A program made the position numbers and the translations under genes. This document shows positions 7,255-15,206 of a stretch of 18,546 bases of DNA, piece after piece; the stretch's first letter is position 1, and each line of letters opens with the position of its first letter. The stretch spans positions 1-18,546 of the forward strand of contig JAJZQA010000009.1 in the NCBI GenBank assembly GCA_021810985.1, in the 5' to 3' direction. This DNA comes from Deltaproteobacteria bacterium. GTDB lineage: Bacteria > Desulfobacterota > Desulfuromonadia > Geobacterales > Geobacteraceae. The notes under the pieces were generated by a model that saw only the letters and a list, made by a program, of their open reading frames with translations, did no database searches and was not told the DNA's origin.

Positions 7255-7506
7255 GTGCTGGATAACCGGGTACGCCTCATTGCCGCCGCGGACAGAATTG
7301 CCGCTTTCCTCGATGACCGCCCGTACCGCAGGCGCGTTTCGAACCAGGACCTCATTTACCAGGAGGTGAGGGCGGCTGCGGAGCTATATTTCGATGGAGA
7401 GAAAGCTGAAGCCGTTATTGCCACGGTCATGGGAGCCATAGCCACGGAGCGCTGGACATCGACTGGCAAGGAACAATTCTCCGGGACAGGCGGGGCGCGT
7501 CCATGA
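7255..7506 (+). CDS. Small hypothetical protein (83 aa)
   Basis: I do not recognise this protein. It is soluble, mixed-charge and probably helical (IAAADRIAAFLDDRPYRRR, QEVRAAAELYFDGEKAEAV), with no signal or membrane segment. The start is uncertain: GTG 7255 is the first usual start codon after TAG 7213-7215, and only a weak GAAG precedes it, so the 5' end may be missing or the start unusual. Its stop overlaps the next gene by ATGA (7503-7506), a strong sign that both are real and co-translated. Confidence 0.55.
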   Translation: MLDNRVRLIAAADRIAAFLDDRPYRRRVSNQDLIYQEVRAAAELYFDGEKAEAVIATVMGAIATERWTSTGKEQFSGTGGARP

Positions 7507-7766
7507 AGGTCACCGAACGGACGCTGGTAGATATGTGCTGCAGGATCAACAATGCACAGCTCAAGCATTGGGATTCCGGGCTGAAAGTTGAACGCCGCGG
7601 TGACGAGTATGTCGTTCTTCGCCTTTTCCGGAAACCCCAGATGGGAAGACCTAGTGTCCATGATCTTTTTAGCGGATCTCCGCGGGAGGTCAAGGCATTC
7701 ATCGATGGCTTTGCGTTTGCCGCTGAACTTGCAAATAATGGAAGTGCCACCAAGATGAGAGTTTGA
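7503..7766 (+). CDS. Small hypothetical protein (87 aa)
   Basis: Family unknown. The 87-aa soluble product has a beta-rich centre (LKVERRGDEYVVLRLFRK) and a helical C-terminal segment (REVKAFIDGFAFAAEL). That layout resembles the small DUF-type proteins of plasmids and genomic islands, but no motif allows a functional call. It is coupled to the preceding gene by ATGA and ends 55 bp before the promoter of the helicase unit. The pair lies between hipBA and the defence genes and reads in the same direction as the latter. Confidence 0.6.
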   Translation: MKVTERTLVDMCCRINNAQLKHWDSGLKVERRGDEYVVLRLFRKPQMGRPSVHDLFSGSPREVKAFIDGFAFAAELANNGSATKMRV

Positions 7767-7776
7767 TTAGATTTTC

Positions 7777-7921
7777 TCAACCGATAAATAATTGACGTTT
7801 CCGATACTTGGGGGAATCCAATTGACATTGGAAGTGAAAAGGTGTATTAAACTGGCGTAATTTCATGGTGTTATGGAGGATAGATAAATGGGCTCACTGC
7901 CCTTGAGAAAATATCGGTTGA
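7777..7921 (+). repeat. 10-bp inverted repeat bracketing the helicase promoter
   Basis: TCAACCGATA (7777-7786) and TATCGGTTGA (7912-7921) are exact inverted copies 135 bp apart, one on each side of the promoter and leader start. They could be two operator half-sites for a looping repressor, or pair in a longer transcript. A second element, AATTGAC[GA]TT, occurs directly repeated at 7790 and 7820. Confidence 0.5.
7822..7850 (+). promoter_or_regulatory. Sigma-70-type promoter of the defence island
   Basis: A perfect -35 TTGACA (7822-7827) is followed, after a 17-bp spacer, by TATTAA (7845-7850). The predicted RNA start is near 7857, 160 bp before the helicase gene. It is the clearest promoter in the window. 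Confidence 0.75.
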
Positions 7922-7947
7922 ACAGAAAGCCGCCTTTGTCAGCGTAA
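7888..7947 (+). CDS. Short leader ORF (19 codons) upstream of the helicase
   Basis: ATG 7888 has a strong ribosome site (GGAGG 7875-7879, 8-base spacing). It encodes MGSLPLRKYRLNRKPPLSA, a basic 19-residue peptide with no known family. Its last codons form the 5' arm of the terminator hairpin (7926-7934) and its TAA (7945-7947) lies in the loop. A ribosome reading to the stop would mask the 5' arm and favour read-through into the helicase gene. That layout is attenuation-like, but the regulation is inference. Confidence 0.45.
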   Translation: MGSLPLRKYRLNRKPPLSA

Positions 7948-7968
7948 GGATGACGGGCGGCTTTTTTT
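7926..7968 (+). terminator. Intrinsic terminator in the leader of the helicase gene
   Basis: AAAGCCGCC (7926-7934) pairs with GGCGGCTTT (7956-7964), followed by more T residues to 7968. It lies after the promoter and before ATG 8021, so it would cut off transcription of the island unless bypassed. It overlaps the leader ORF. Confidence 0.82.
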
Positions 7969-8020
7969 ATTCTGAAAACTCTCCTCCGTTCCATTCTCCA
8001 ACAAAGGAATCAACAGCCGA

Positions 8021-11000
8021 ATGAAGCTCATCAAGAACACCGGAAATGACCGAGTGGTCGATGAACTGCGCGCATGCTTGACACCCCGCTCAAGTCTTGA
8101 TATCGCTTCGTCGGCGTTTTCACTCTTTGCGTACGCGGAGGTTCGCGCTCTTTTCGAAAAGATTGAGCTGTGCCGCCTGGTGATACCGGTTACCACCGAA
8201 GACGTAAATCTTGGCCTGCTTGGTTCCGAGTCCGACCGACCGTTTCGTAATCATCTGCAAACTCGCTGGCTGGCTCGTCATTGCAGTGAGTGGATACAGA
8301 AGAAAGCCGAAGTTCGAGGCGCACCGACATTCCTTCCCCAGTCAACCATTATTGCCGGCGAGCCTGTTGCCGCGAAGCAAACGATAATAACCGGAAATTG
8401 CCCGTTCACGACCGACGGTCTGGGACTTACCCCCGGCAATCAGTTCAGCTTGATTCAGTGCGCCGAAGGCCCGGAAGAATCCGCCATGCTCGGTTCCTGG
8501 TTCACTGCTCTTTGGAATAGCCTGCCTGAAACATCGGAGGCAAAAAGCGCCCTCATTGCTTCACTCCAAGACTTGGCTTCCCATCGTGATCCCTTCACCA
8601 TCTACACCCTGATACTTCATCACCTGTTCAAGGACCGCGGCGAAGAGCTTGACGAGGATCGTATCGTCAAATCCGCCACCGGCATCCGCAATACGATAGT
8701 CTGGAAGAAACTCTTCAAGTTTCAGCGTGACGGTGTGGTTGGAGCCATCGATAAGCTGAACCGTTTCGGCGGTTGCATCATTGCTGACAGCGTCGGCCTG
8801 GGCAAGACCTTCGAGGCGTTGGCCATTATCAAATACCACGAGTTGCGTAACGACCGCGTCCTTGTGCTCTGTCCCAAACGCCTGCGGGATAACTGGACCA
8901 TTTACAAGGCCAATGACCGGCGTAACATCCTGGCTGCCGACCGTTTCAACTACGACGTCCTCAACCACACCGACCTCTCCCGCGATGGCGGTTCATCCGG
9001 CGATATCGACCTGACCCATGTTAACTGGGGCAACTACGACCTGGTGGTCATCGACGAATCGCACAACTTCCGCAACAAATCCACGCACAAGGGGAAAGAA
9101 TCCCGTTACGACCGCCTGATGCGAAAGATCATCAAGGAAGGGGTCAGGACCCGCGTGCTCATGCTGTCGGCCACTCCGGTCAACAACCGCCTTGCTGACC
9201 TGCGCAACCAGATCGCCTTTGCCACCGAGGGTGATGATACGGCCCTGCTTGAGTACGGTATTACCAGCATCGACAGCACCACCCGGCTGGCGCAAAAACA
9301 GTTCAACCGCTGGCTTGATCTGGAAGAAGCGGTGAAAACACCCGCACGCCTCATTGAGATGCTAGGTTTCGACTACTTTACCCTGCTGGATCAGCTCACC
9401 ATTGCCCGTTCTCGCAAGCATATCGAGAAATACTACGGCATCAGCGAGACCGGCCGTTTTCCGGAACGTCTCAGGCCGATCAACATCAAGCCGGATGTGG
9501 ATCGTGCCGGTGAGTTCCGTTCCATTCGCGACATCAACCTGGAAATCCGCCGGCTCAACCTTGCTGCCTATGCACCGCTCCGCTATGTGCTCCCCCATAA
9601 ACAGGCTGCCTACGATGCCAAATACAGCACCCAGATTCGCGGCGGTGAGAGCTTTTTCCGCCAGGTTGACCGCGAGGAAAGCTTGATCCACCTGCTGCGG
9701 GTCAATGTGCTCAAGCGTATGGAAAGCGCTGTTTCATCCTTTGCCCTCACCGTGCATCGGCAACTGGAAGACGTGGAAGCCACGTTGGCCCGGATCGAAG
9801 CCCATGCCGATGAAATCGAAGAGATCAATATCGCTGATGTGGACATAGATGATCCCGCTTTCGAGAGTCTGTTGGTTGGACGTAAAGTCAAGGTGCTGCT
9901 GGGGGATGTGGACCTGATCCGCTGGAAGCAGGACCTCATTGAGGACCGTAATCGACTGGCTACGTTACACGCTGCAGCCACACAGGTATGCGCCGCCCGT
10001 GACGCCAAGCTGGCCGCATTGATGGAGGTAATTACCCATAAATGCCAACACCCGAGTAACCCCGGCAATCGTAAGCTAATTGTCTTCACGGCTTTTGCCG
10101 ATACCGCCATGTATCTTTACGAACAACTGGCGGCCTGGGCTAAAGAGACGCTTGGTATCGAAACTGCCCTTGTAACCGGTGCCGGGCGCAACCAGACTAC
10201 ACTTCCCGGTCTTCGTAAAGATCTGGCATCGATTCTGACGGCATTTTCGCCCCGTTCAAAAGAGCGTCCAGCTGAACTGGCCCATGAGGGGGAACTGGAC
10301 CTGCTGATTGCCACCGACTGCATTTCCGAGGGTCAGAACCTGCAGGATTGCGACTGGCTCGTAAACTACGACATCCACTGGAACCCGGTGCGGATCATTC
10401 AGCGCTTCGGGCGCATCGACCGCATCGGCTCCCCCAACGACCGTATCCAACTCGTCAACTTCTGGCCCAACATGGAACTGGAGGAATATATCAACCTGGA
10501 ACAGCGGGTCAGCGGGCGTATGGTGCTTCTGGACATATCGGCTACCGGCGAGGAAAATCTGATTGAGCAGCAGTCCGGCAACCAGATGAATGATCTGGAA
10601 TATCGTCGTAAGCAGCTCCTGAAGTTACAGGATGCCGTGATTGACCTGGAAGACCTCTCCACTGGGGTTTCCATTACCGATTTGACCCTGACCGACTTCC
10701 GGATTGACCTGGCGCAGTACCTCAAGGCCCACCCCGGCAAGCTTGAAAAACTTCCGTTGGGAACCAGTGCCGTTACCACGACCACCGAGGCGGAGATTAC
10801 GCCGGGCGTTATCTTCTGTCTGCGTGCAGAGGGCATTGCCGCCACGAAGGTTGCAGAGTCCGGTTATCCGATGGCGCCCCATTACCTGGTGCATGTTGGT
10901 GACGACGGTGCCGTGCTGTTACCCTACACGCAGGCCAAGCGCATCCTTGATCGCCTCAAGCGCCTCTGTCTTGGGCGTGATCTGCCCGATGCCGCCGCTT

Positions 11001-11221
11001 GTGCCCGATTCGATAAGTCCACCAAGCAGGGTGAAGATATGCGTCATGCACAACGTCTGCTGAGCGCTTCGGTCGCCTCGGTTGTCGGCAAGAGCGAAGA
11101 GCGGGCCGTTGCCAGCCTCTTTTCGCCGGGCGGTACCCACGCCATCAAAGGCGAGTTTGCCGGCATCAATGACTTTGAAGTTGTGGCGTTTCTGATGGTG
11201 TTGCCGGAGGGGAATGCATGA
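8021..11221 (+). CDS. SNF2-family helicase with degenerate PLD-like N-terminus
   Basis: The 1066-aa protein is an ATP-dependent DNA translocase of superfamily 2 (SNF2/RapA-like). Walker A is ADSVGLGKT (255-263), the Walker B box is DESH (345-348), motif III is LSATP (382-386), and motif VI is QRFGRIDRIG (794-803). The first ~180 residues resemble the phospholipase-D-like domain often fused to such helicases (IITGNCPFTTDGLGL in the place of the usual GSSN-L segment). No HxK dyad is visible, so nuclease activity is doubtful. Helicases of this build occur in defence islands next to DUF4391 and type III R-M genes and recall the SNF2 component of DISARM, although no other DISARM gene is present. 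AAAGGA at 8003-8008 is a rather distant ribosome site. It overlaps the next gene by ATGA. Confidence 0.88.
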   Translation: MKLIKNTGNDRVVDELRACLTPRSSLDIASSAFSLFAYAEVRALFEKIELCRLVIPVTTEDVNLGLLGSESDRPFRNHLQTRWLARHCSEWIQKKAEVRGAPTFLPQSTIIAGEPVAAKQTIITGNCPFTTDGLGLTPGNQFSLIQCAEGPEESAMLGSWFTALWNSLPETSEAKSALIASLQDLASHRDPFTIYTLILHHLFKDRGEELDEDRIVKSATGIRNTIVWKKLFKFQRDGVVGAIDKLNRFGGCIIADSVGLGKTFEALAIIKYHELRNDRVLVLCPKRLRDNWTIYKANDRRNILAADRFNYDVLNHTDLSRDGGSSGDIDLTHVNWGNYDLVVIDESHNFRNKSTHKGKESRYDRLMRKIIKEGVRTRVLMLSATPVNNRLADLRNQIAFATEGDDTALLEYGITSIDSTTRLAQKQFNRWLDLEEAVKTPARLIEMLGFDYFTLLDQLTIARSRKHIEKYYGISETGRFPERLRPINIKPDVDRAGEFRSIRDINLEIRRLNLAAYAPLRYVLPHKQAAYDAKYSTQIRGGESFFRQVDREESLIHLLRVNVLKRMESAVSSFALTVHRQLEDVEATLARIEAHADEIEEINIADVDIDDPAFESLLVGRKVKVLLGDVDLIRWKQDLIEDRNRLATLHAAATQVCAARDAKLAALMEVITHKCQHPSNPGNRKLIVFTAFADTAMYLYEQLAAWAKETLGIETALVTGAGRNQTTLPGLRKDLASILTAFSPRSKERPAELAHEGELDLLIATDCISEGQNLQDCDWLVNYDIHWNPVRIIQRFGRIDRIGSPNDRIQLVNFWPNMELEEYINLEQRVSGRMVLLDISATGEENLIEQQSGNQMNDLEYRRKQLLKLQDAVIDLEDLSTGVSITDLTLTDFRIDLAQYLKAHPGKLEKLPLGTSAVTTTTEAEITPGVIFCLRAEGIAATKVAESGYPMAPHYLVHVGDDGAVLLPYTQAKRILDRLKRLCLGRDLPDAAACARFDKSTKQGEDMRHAQRLLSASVASVVGKSEERAVASLFSPGGTHAIKGEFAGINDFEVVAFLMVLPEGNA

Positions 11222-12753
11222 GTCAAAAAAAGCGGATATTCATCAGCTCTGTGCAGAAGGAGCTGGAATGGGAACGGGCTGCCATTTCAGGGCTCATCGC
11301 CACGGATTCATTTCTGCTGCAACATTGCATTCCGGTATTGTTCGAGAAGGAACCACCGCCTTCGCGTCCGTCATCGAAACCGTATCTGGAGGCGCTTCGT
11401 GACTGCGCAGTGTATGTTTTGCTTATCGCAAACGAATATGGTCATCCCGACGGAGATCTTTCGGCCACACATCACGAGTATCGTCTAGCCCAGGAGCTTC
11501 GTCTTCCGACGATAGTTTTTCTCAAGGGGACGGCAGATACGGGCAGGTCAGCCGAATCTCGTGCCCTGATAGAGGAAGTCAAGCATGCCGGCCATACCTA
11601 CAAGCGGTTCCACGACCGTGAGGATTTGAAGCCGGAGATGCTTCGCGCAATCATGCGCACCCTGGCCGACGAGTTCGGCATCAATGCCACTGAATCAGAA
11701 GTCAGCGAAGGAGAGCATCAGATTGATTCCGCTTCCGCTTTTGAGGGTGCCGTGCTGAGCGACATTTCAGTCGCTGCACTTGATCAGGAGCTTATCAATG
11801 CATTTAATCATCAGGTTGCCGTTGCTGACGGCGCACAGGAGCTTGTGCCAGCCGCGGCGCTTCATGCTCGTGGTCTTATCGTCCGCGGCGATACCCCTGA
11901 TACCTTTCTGGCAACTGCCGCTGCATTTGTGCTGTTTGGCTCCAAGCCTGCCCATCGTTTTCCCCAGTGCGAAATTCTCATTGATGCCTACGATGATATC
12001 CGCATTACAGGTCGCCCAAAGGGCCAGCTCAACGTCAATGCTCCTTTACTACATGCTCTGGAGCAGGTGCTGAAATTCATCGATGATCACACCTTCCACC
12101 CTCGGCGCGTCGTAGGACTTAACAATCTCCGTCTCGATGAATATCCTGTAACTGCTCTCCGTGAGGCTCTGCTCAACGCTGTTGCCCACCGCAGTTACGA
12201 CGATGCTTCTCGCAAGGTGTCCGTGCGTCTCTTCCGCAACCGGATCGAGGTTGCCAGTCCCGGTTACCCCCTTAAACCCCTCACGTTGGCAAAACTCCGT
12301 CGTGGTGTTTATCGCCCATGTTCGCGCAATCCTCTCATAGCTCAAACCCTTGCCACTCTCGACAAGATGGAGCAGCGCGGCAGTGGGTTCGCCCGCATGC
12401 GTGACGCCATGCTTGACCACGGGCTTGATGAACCGAAGCTTGACCAGCAGGATGGGTTTTTCGTCATTACGCTTTCCGGGCCGGATGGCAACTATGACCG
12501 GATCAGGACGCCCGACAATTTTGCAGGCGCTGTTACACCGGCTATTGAAGCGCGATTGAACGAGCGGCAGCGCCAGATACTTTTGCACATCCAGCAGGAA
12601 GGATTTGTCACCAATAAATGGGTGCAGGAAGCATTGAAGGTGGTTCGCGATACGGCATATCGAGACATTCAGGAATTGGTTGACCTAAAGCTTCTTCAAA
12701 AGACTGGGAGTGGACGTTCCACTCGCTACGTCGCAGTCTACGACAGTGCATAA
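11218..12753 (+). CDS. DUF4062-HATPase (RecG-like/AlbA-type regulator) fusion protein
   Basis: The 511-aa protein is translationally coupled to the helicase (ATGA at 11218). Residues ~5-100 match DUF4062 (RIFISSVQKELEWERAAI, ANEYGH), a Rossmann/TIR-like N-terminal domain found in STAND and defence proteins. Residues ~195-415 match the part of RecG-like ATP-binding regulators that normally follows an AlbA_2 (Schlafen) domain, with the GHKL ATPase box EALLNAVAHR (316-325) and the MEQRGSGFARM segment. The C-terminal ~60 residues (from LNERQRQILL) look like a winged helix. DUF4062 thus occupies the place usually held by AlbA_2. The role could be infection sensing or regulation of the island. Repeats that could be its operators start at its stop codon. 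Confidence 0.82.
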   Translation: MSQKKRIFISSVQKELEWERAAISGLIATDSFLLQHCIPVLFEKEPPPSRPSSKPYLEALRDCAVYVLLIANEYGHPDGDLSATHHEYRLAQELRLPTIVFLKGTADTGRSAESRALIEEVKHAGHTYKRFHDREDLKPEMLRAIMRTLADEFGINATESEVSEGEHQIDSASAFEGAVLSDISVAALDQELINAFNHQVAVADGAQELVPAAALHARGLIVRGDTPDTFLATAAAFVLFGSKPAHRFPQCEILIDAYDDIRITGRPKGQLNVNAPLLHALEQVLKFIDDHTFHPRRVVGLNNLRLDEYPVTALREALLNAVAHRSYDDASRKVSVRLFRNRIEVASPGYPLKPLTLAKLRRGVYRPCSRNPLIAQTLATLDKMEQRGSGFARMRDAMLDHGLDEPKLDQQDGFFVITLSGPDGNYDRIRTPDNFAGAVTPAIEARLNERQRQILLHIQQEGFVTNKWVQEALKVVRDTAYRDIQELVDLKLLQKTGSGRSTRYVAVYDSA

Positions 12754-12794
12754 TCATCCGATAATCATCCGATGATTTTTGGGAATCATCCGAT
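12752..12794 (+). repeat. 11-bp repeat array 1 (AATCATCCGAT x3)
   Basis: AATCATCCGAT occurs exactly at 12752-12762, 12763-12773 and 12784-12794, with starts spaced 11 and 21 bp (one and two helical turns). A partial copy, TCATCCGAT, occurs at 12927-12935. The first copy overlaps the stop codon of the DUF4062 gene. Such same-face spacing suggests protein-binding sites. Confidence 0.8.
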
Positions 12795-12844
12795 TTTGAG
12801 TTGATTGACGTGAACTTCCGAAGTTTCGCGAAGATATTTCGATG

Positions 12845-12856
12845 CTGAAGGTTCAG
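12845..12856. repeat. Short palindrome between the two arrays
   Basis: CTGAAGGTTCAG has 5-bp inverted arms (CTGAA/TTCAG). The surrounding 12810-12870 is rich in TTCG/CGAA inversions but shows no gene. It may be a further binding site or chance. Confidence 0.3.
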
Positions 12857-12869
12857 GAATTTCGGCTGA

Positions 12870-12912
12870 AATCGTCAGGTAATCGTCAGGTGAAATTATG
12901 TAATCGTCAGGT
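12870..12912 (+). repeat. 11-bp repeat array 2 (AATCGTCAGGT x3)
   Basis: AATCGTCAGGT occurs exactly at 12870-12880, 12881-12891 and 12902-12912, again with starts spaced 11 and 21 bp. The unit differs from array 1 at three of eleven positions (joint consensus AATCRTCMGRT). It ends 39 bp before the DUF4391 start codon, where it could control transcription. Confidence 0.8.
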
Positions 12913-12951
12913 GATCGGCCCTGGTTTCATCCGATTCTGCGTTGGGGCAAT

Positions 12952-13716
12952 ATGAAGGCAGCAACCATAATCTCAGCTTTGGCCCTGCCTGACAGTGCAC
13001 TGGTGAACCAGCGAGTGCCAAAGAAGATGTTGGTGGAGAATGGGGCGCCAACCGCTGCCGACAAGCGGCGGATCAACGACGGGATTGAAGAGATTCACTG
13101 GCTGGCGGCACTGAAACCGAACACCATCGGCGTGCCGGAATACAGTGACGACGTTCGGGAGTATCTGGAAATTGCCCTGCTGGCAGTAACTCTGCGCTCC
13201 GAAGCCAAAGCTGGCCGTCTGGCTGAATTGATTCATCGCGCCATACCGTACCCGCTGTTTCTCATCCTGGTGCAGGGGGATCAAACTATCCTCTCGCTGA
13301 CGCATAAACGACGGGCGCAGAATGAAGCGGATAAGTTTGTCCTGGATGGCGATAGCGTTGATGTGAACGCTTCCGGTGATGCTCCCCTGTCTGCAGAGGT
13401 GATCAGGCAGTTTCTGGATGCTCTGGCGCTTAGTAAGCAGCCGAGAGCCAGTCTGTGGCAGCTGTATCAGGGGTGGATTGATACTGTTGTGGCGCTCCAG
13501 GCGTCACAGATCAGCGGCACATTCAGACAAGCCATCACGAAAGAGGCGGCAATTGCCCGGCGGGAGGCCGTGCAAAAATGTGGGGAACTGGAGGCCAGGA
13601 TAGCTTCCTTGAGGAACGCTGCCGCGAAGGAGAAGCAGATGGGGCGGCGAGTGGAGTTGAACCTTGAAATCAAGGGGCTTGAGAGCGAATTGGTAGAGGC
13701 TAAAGGGAAGTTGTGA
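12952..13716 (+). CDS. DUF4391 family protein
   Basis: The 254-aa soluble protein has the pattern of DUF4391. The N-terminal region (VNQRVPKKMLVENGAPTAAD, then IEEIHWLAALKPNTIGVPEY) is followed by a central domain (YLEIALLAVTL, YPLFLIL) and a C-terminal coiled coil of about 60 residues rich in Arg/Glu/Lys. From what I know of these loci, DUF4391 genes commonly sit between an SNF2/PLD helicase and a type III mod/res pair; their biochemical role is not established. No strong Shine-Dalgarno precedes ATG 12952 (GGGG at 12944-12947 is the best). The repeat array upstream suggests its own regulated promoter. Confidence 0.78.
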   Translation: MKAATIISALALPDSALVNQRVPKKMLVENGAPTAADKRRINDGIEEIHWLAALKPNTIGVPEYSDDVREYLEIALLAVTLRSEAKAGRLAELIHRAIPYPLFLILVQGDQTILSLTHKRRAQNEADKFVLDGDSVDVNASGDAPLSAEVIRQFLDALALSKQPRASLWQLYQGWIDTVVALQASQISGTFRQAITKEAAIARREAVQKCGELEARIASLRNAAAKEKQMGRRVELNLEIKGLESELVEAKGKL

Positions 13717-13753
13717 GCAGCTTCATTGAATCAATAACAGGAGGGTATCGGGA

Positions 13754-14653
13754 ATGAGGAGGAAGGGTACGTACTATATCGGACGCGTCCTTAAGCTTGG
13801 TGTCCTTGACCAAGCCAAGCTTCTTGTAGCCTTAAAAAACCCAGCCACCTCCTATTATCGGGGTAATGCATGGACATTTACTGATGTTGAAGAACATGCA
13901 AATGAGACTTTGCATTTTGTCTTCGGAAGACTCAGTAAATATACACCAGAAGGAGAAGTCGCTGTAGTTGATACCGCGACAAAATCTGAAAAAAGGCAAA
14001 TTGAACCTAATCTCCTCGTTGCATCTAGTCCATTTATATATATCCCAGAACATTCCGGAATTGCATTTCTTCAAGTAACAAATCATATTGAAGCGCATAT
14101 ATTTAGGCGTCGCTTTTGTGACATTATAAAGAAAACTCACGATAATTTTTTTGTAGACTGTGACATCGAACTAATATCAGACTTGAAGACCTTTGCAGCG
14201 AAAGTCTCCTCACTTGACGGTATCTTTCAAATTTCTGCACGAATTTCCCCACCTAATCCGCTTTTCAATCCTCTTTGGAAACCACTTGAGGATTACCTTC
14301 GCAAAAGAAATACAGACAGAATGACAATAGTTGAAGATGCAAATCAAGCTGAAACACTTAAAACTCAATTGCCAGAATTGATCAAAAACGCATCTGAACT
14401 TACAGGAGAGGAGCAATTGACTCATAAAGGTGAGATTCCTGTAGGAGACGCAGCAATACTTATGGCGGCTGATGGTTATGGAACCGGATTGATACGTGGT
14501 AAAAAAGGAGAGGATATTGTAACCGTTAAAACATCTGAAACAGCAGTCAATTTTTTATTTGAAAAAATACCAAATATAAATGATCTTTATCAAAAGGTGC
14601 TTGATGTTCTTGAAAAAATTAAAAAAAGCCGACATATGGAGCATGGTGAATGA
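13754..14653 (+). CDS. Unknown 299-aa protein of an AT-rich two-gene insert
   Basis: AGGAGG at 13739-13744 supports ATG 13754. The base composition is clearly more AT-rich than the flanking genes, which suggests separate acquisition. The protein is soluble, with no signal peptide. Segments such as FGRLSKYTPEGE, IEPNLLVASSPFIYIPEHSG and ISARISPPNPLFNPLWKPL faintly recall DUF4747-type proteins, but I cannot establish this from sequence alone. The C-terminal third contains a glycine-rich element (DGYGTGLIRGKKGED) and a lysine-rich helix. It overlaps the following membrane-protein gene by ATGA. It sits between DUF4391 and mod, a position often used for cargo genes in restriction loci. It may be a sensor or regulator for the membrane partner (inference). 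Confidence 0.72.
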   Translation: MRRKGTYYIGRVLKLGVLDQAKLLVALKNPATSYYRGNAWTFTDVEEHANETLHFVFGRLSKYTPEGEVAVVDTATKSEKRQIEPNLLVASSPFIYIPEHSGIAFLQVTNHIEAHIFRRRFCDIIKKTHDNFFVDCDIELISDLKTFAAKVSSLDGIFQISARISPPNPLFNPLWKPLEDYLRKRNTDRMTIVEDANQAETLKTQLPELIKNASELTGEEQLTHKGEIPVGDAAILMAADGYGTGLIRGKKGEDIVTVKTSETAVNFLFEKIPNINDLYQKVLDVLEKIKKSRHMEHGE

Positions 14654-15123
14654 GACGTGCTCTAGACCTATTACGTGCAATCTGCATTTCAGTGGAGCTC
14701 GTTATATCTCTTGCTCTTTTGGCTACTTACATCTTAAAACCAACCATCTTTGTCCAAATCGGACATCAATTCAAAAATAATTCTGAAGTATGGAAGTTTT
14801 TGCCGACACTACCTCTCCTTTTTGCTGGGGTGGCAATTAAAACGTCTGCTGCTTTACGTTCCCCTGCTGATGCGAAAAGAAATAAAATATTGTACGAATG
14901 GCCAGATTATTCTCGAATTATTGACCGGGTGTATATTGGTATATCAATGTCAGTGGCAAGCGCTGCTGGAGCAGTAGGGATCTGGATATTTGCTGTGGAA
15001 ATGCCAGAGATACTTCTTGGAGCAATATTTCTGGCGTCTGTTTCTATTTCGGGCGCAATTGCCCTGTCATTCACCGTTTCTTCGCATAAAATAAAAGAAT
15101 TATTAGAGAAACATGCAGAATAA
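14650..15123 (+). CDS. Small multi-pass membrane protein (157 aa), partner of the 299-aa protein
   Basis: ATG 14650 overlaps the previous stop (ATGA), so the two are coupled. The protein has about four hydrophobic segments: near residues 8-30 (ICISVELVISLALLATYIL), 48-64 (FLPTLPLLFAGVAIK), 98-118 (GISMSVASAAGAVGIWIF) and 122-145 (ILLGAIFLASVSISGAIAL). A short charged C-terminus follows (IKELLEKHAE). I recognise no family. It is AT-rich like its partner. Two-gene units with a soluble protein and a small polytopic protein inside defence islands are often abortive-infection or nucleotide-signalling effectors, but there is no nucleotide-binding domain here, so this is only a suggestion. Confidence 0.72.
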   Translation: MRRALDLLRAICISVELVISLALLATYILKPTIFVQIGHQFKNNSEVWKFLPTLPLLFAGVAIKTSAALRSPADAKRNKILYEWPDYSRIIDRVYIGISMSVASAAGAVGIWIFAVEMPEILLGAIFLASVSISGAIALSFTVSSHKIKELLEKHAE

Positions 15124-15206
15124 TGTTCTAGCCAGGCTCTGCAAGATTTCTGCGGCTAATCATGTAAGTTTAAACAGCAACAATCAAGAATTCAGGAGTC
15201 TAATGC

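Noticed and set aside
12752..12935. Possible CRISPR array from the short repeats
   Set aside because: The units are only 11 bp, some are directly adjacent, there are no uniform ~30-bp spacers, and no cas genes are present.
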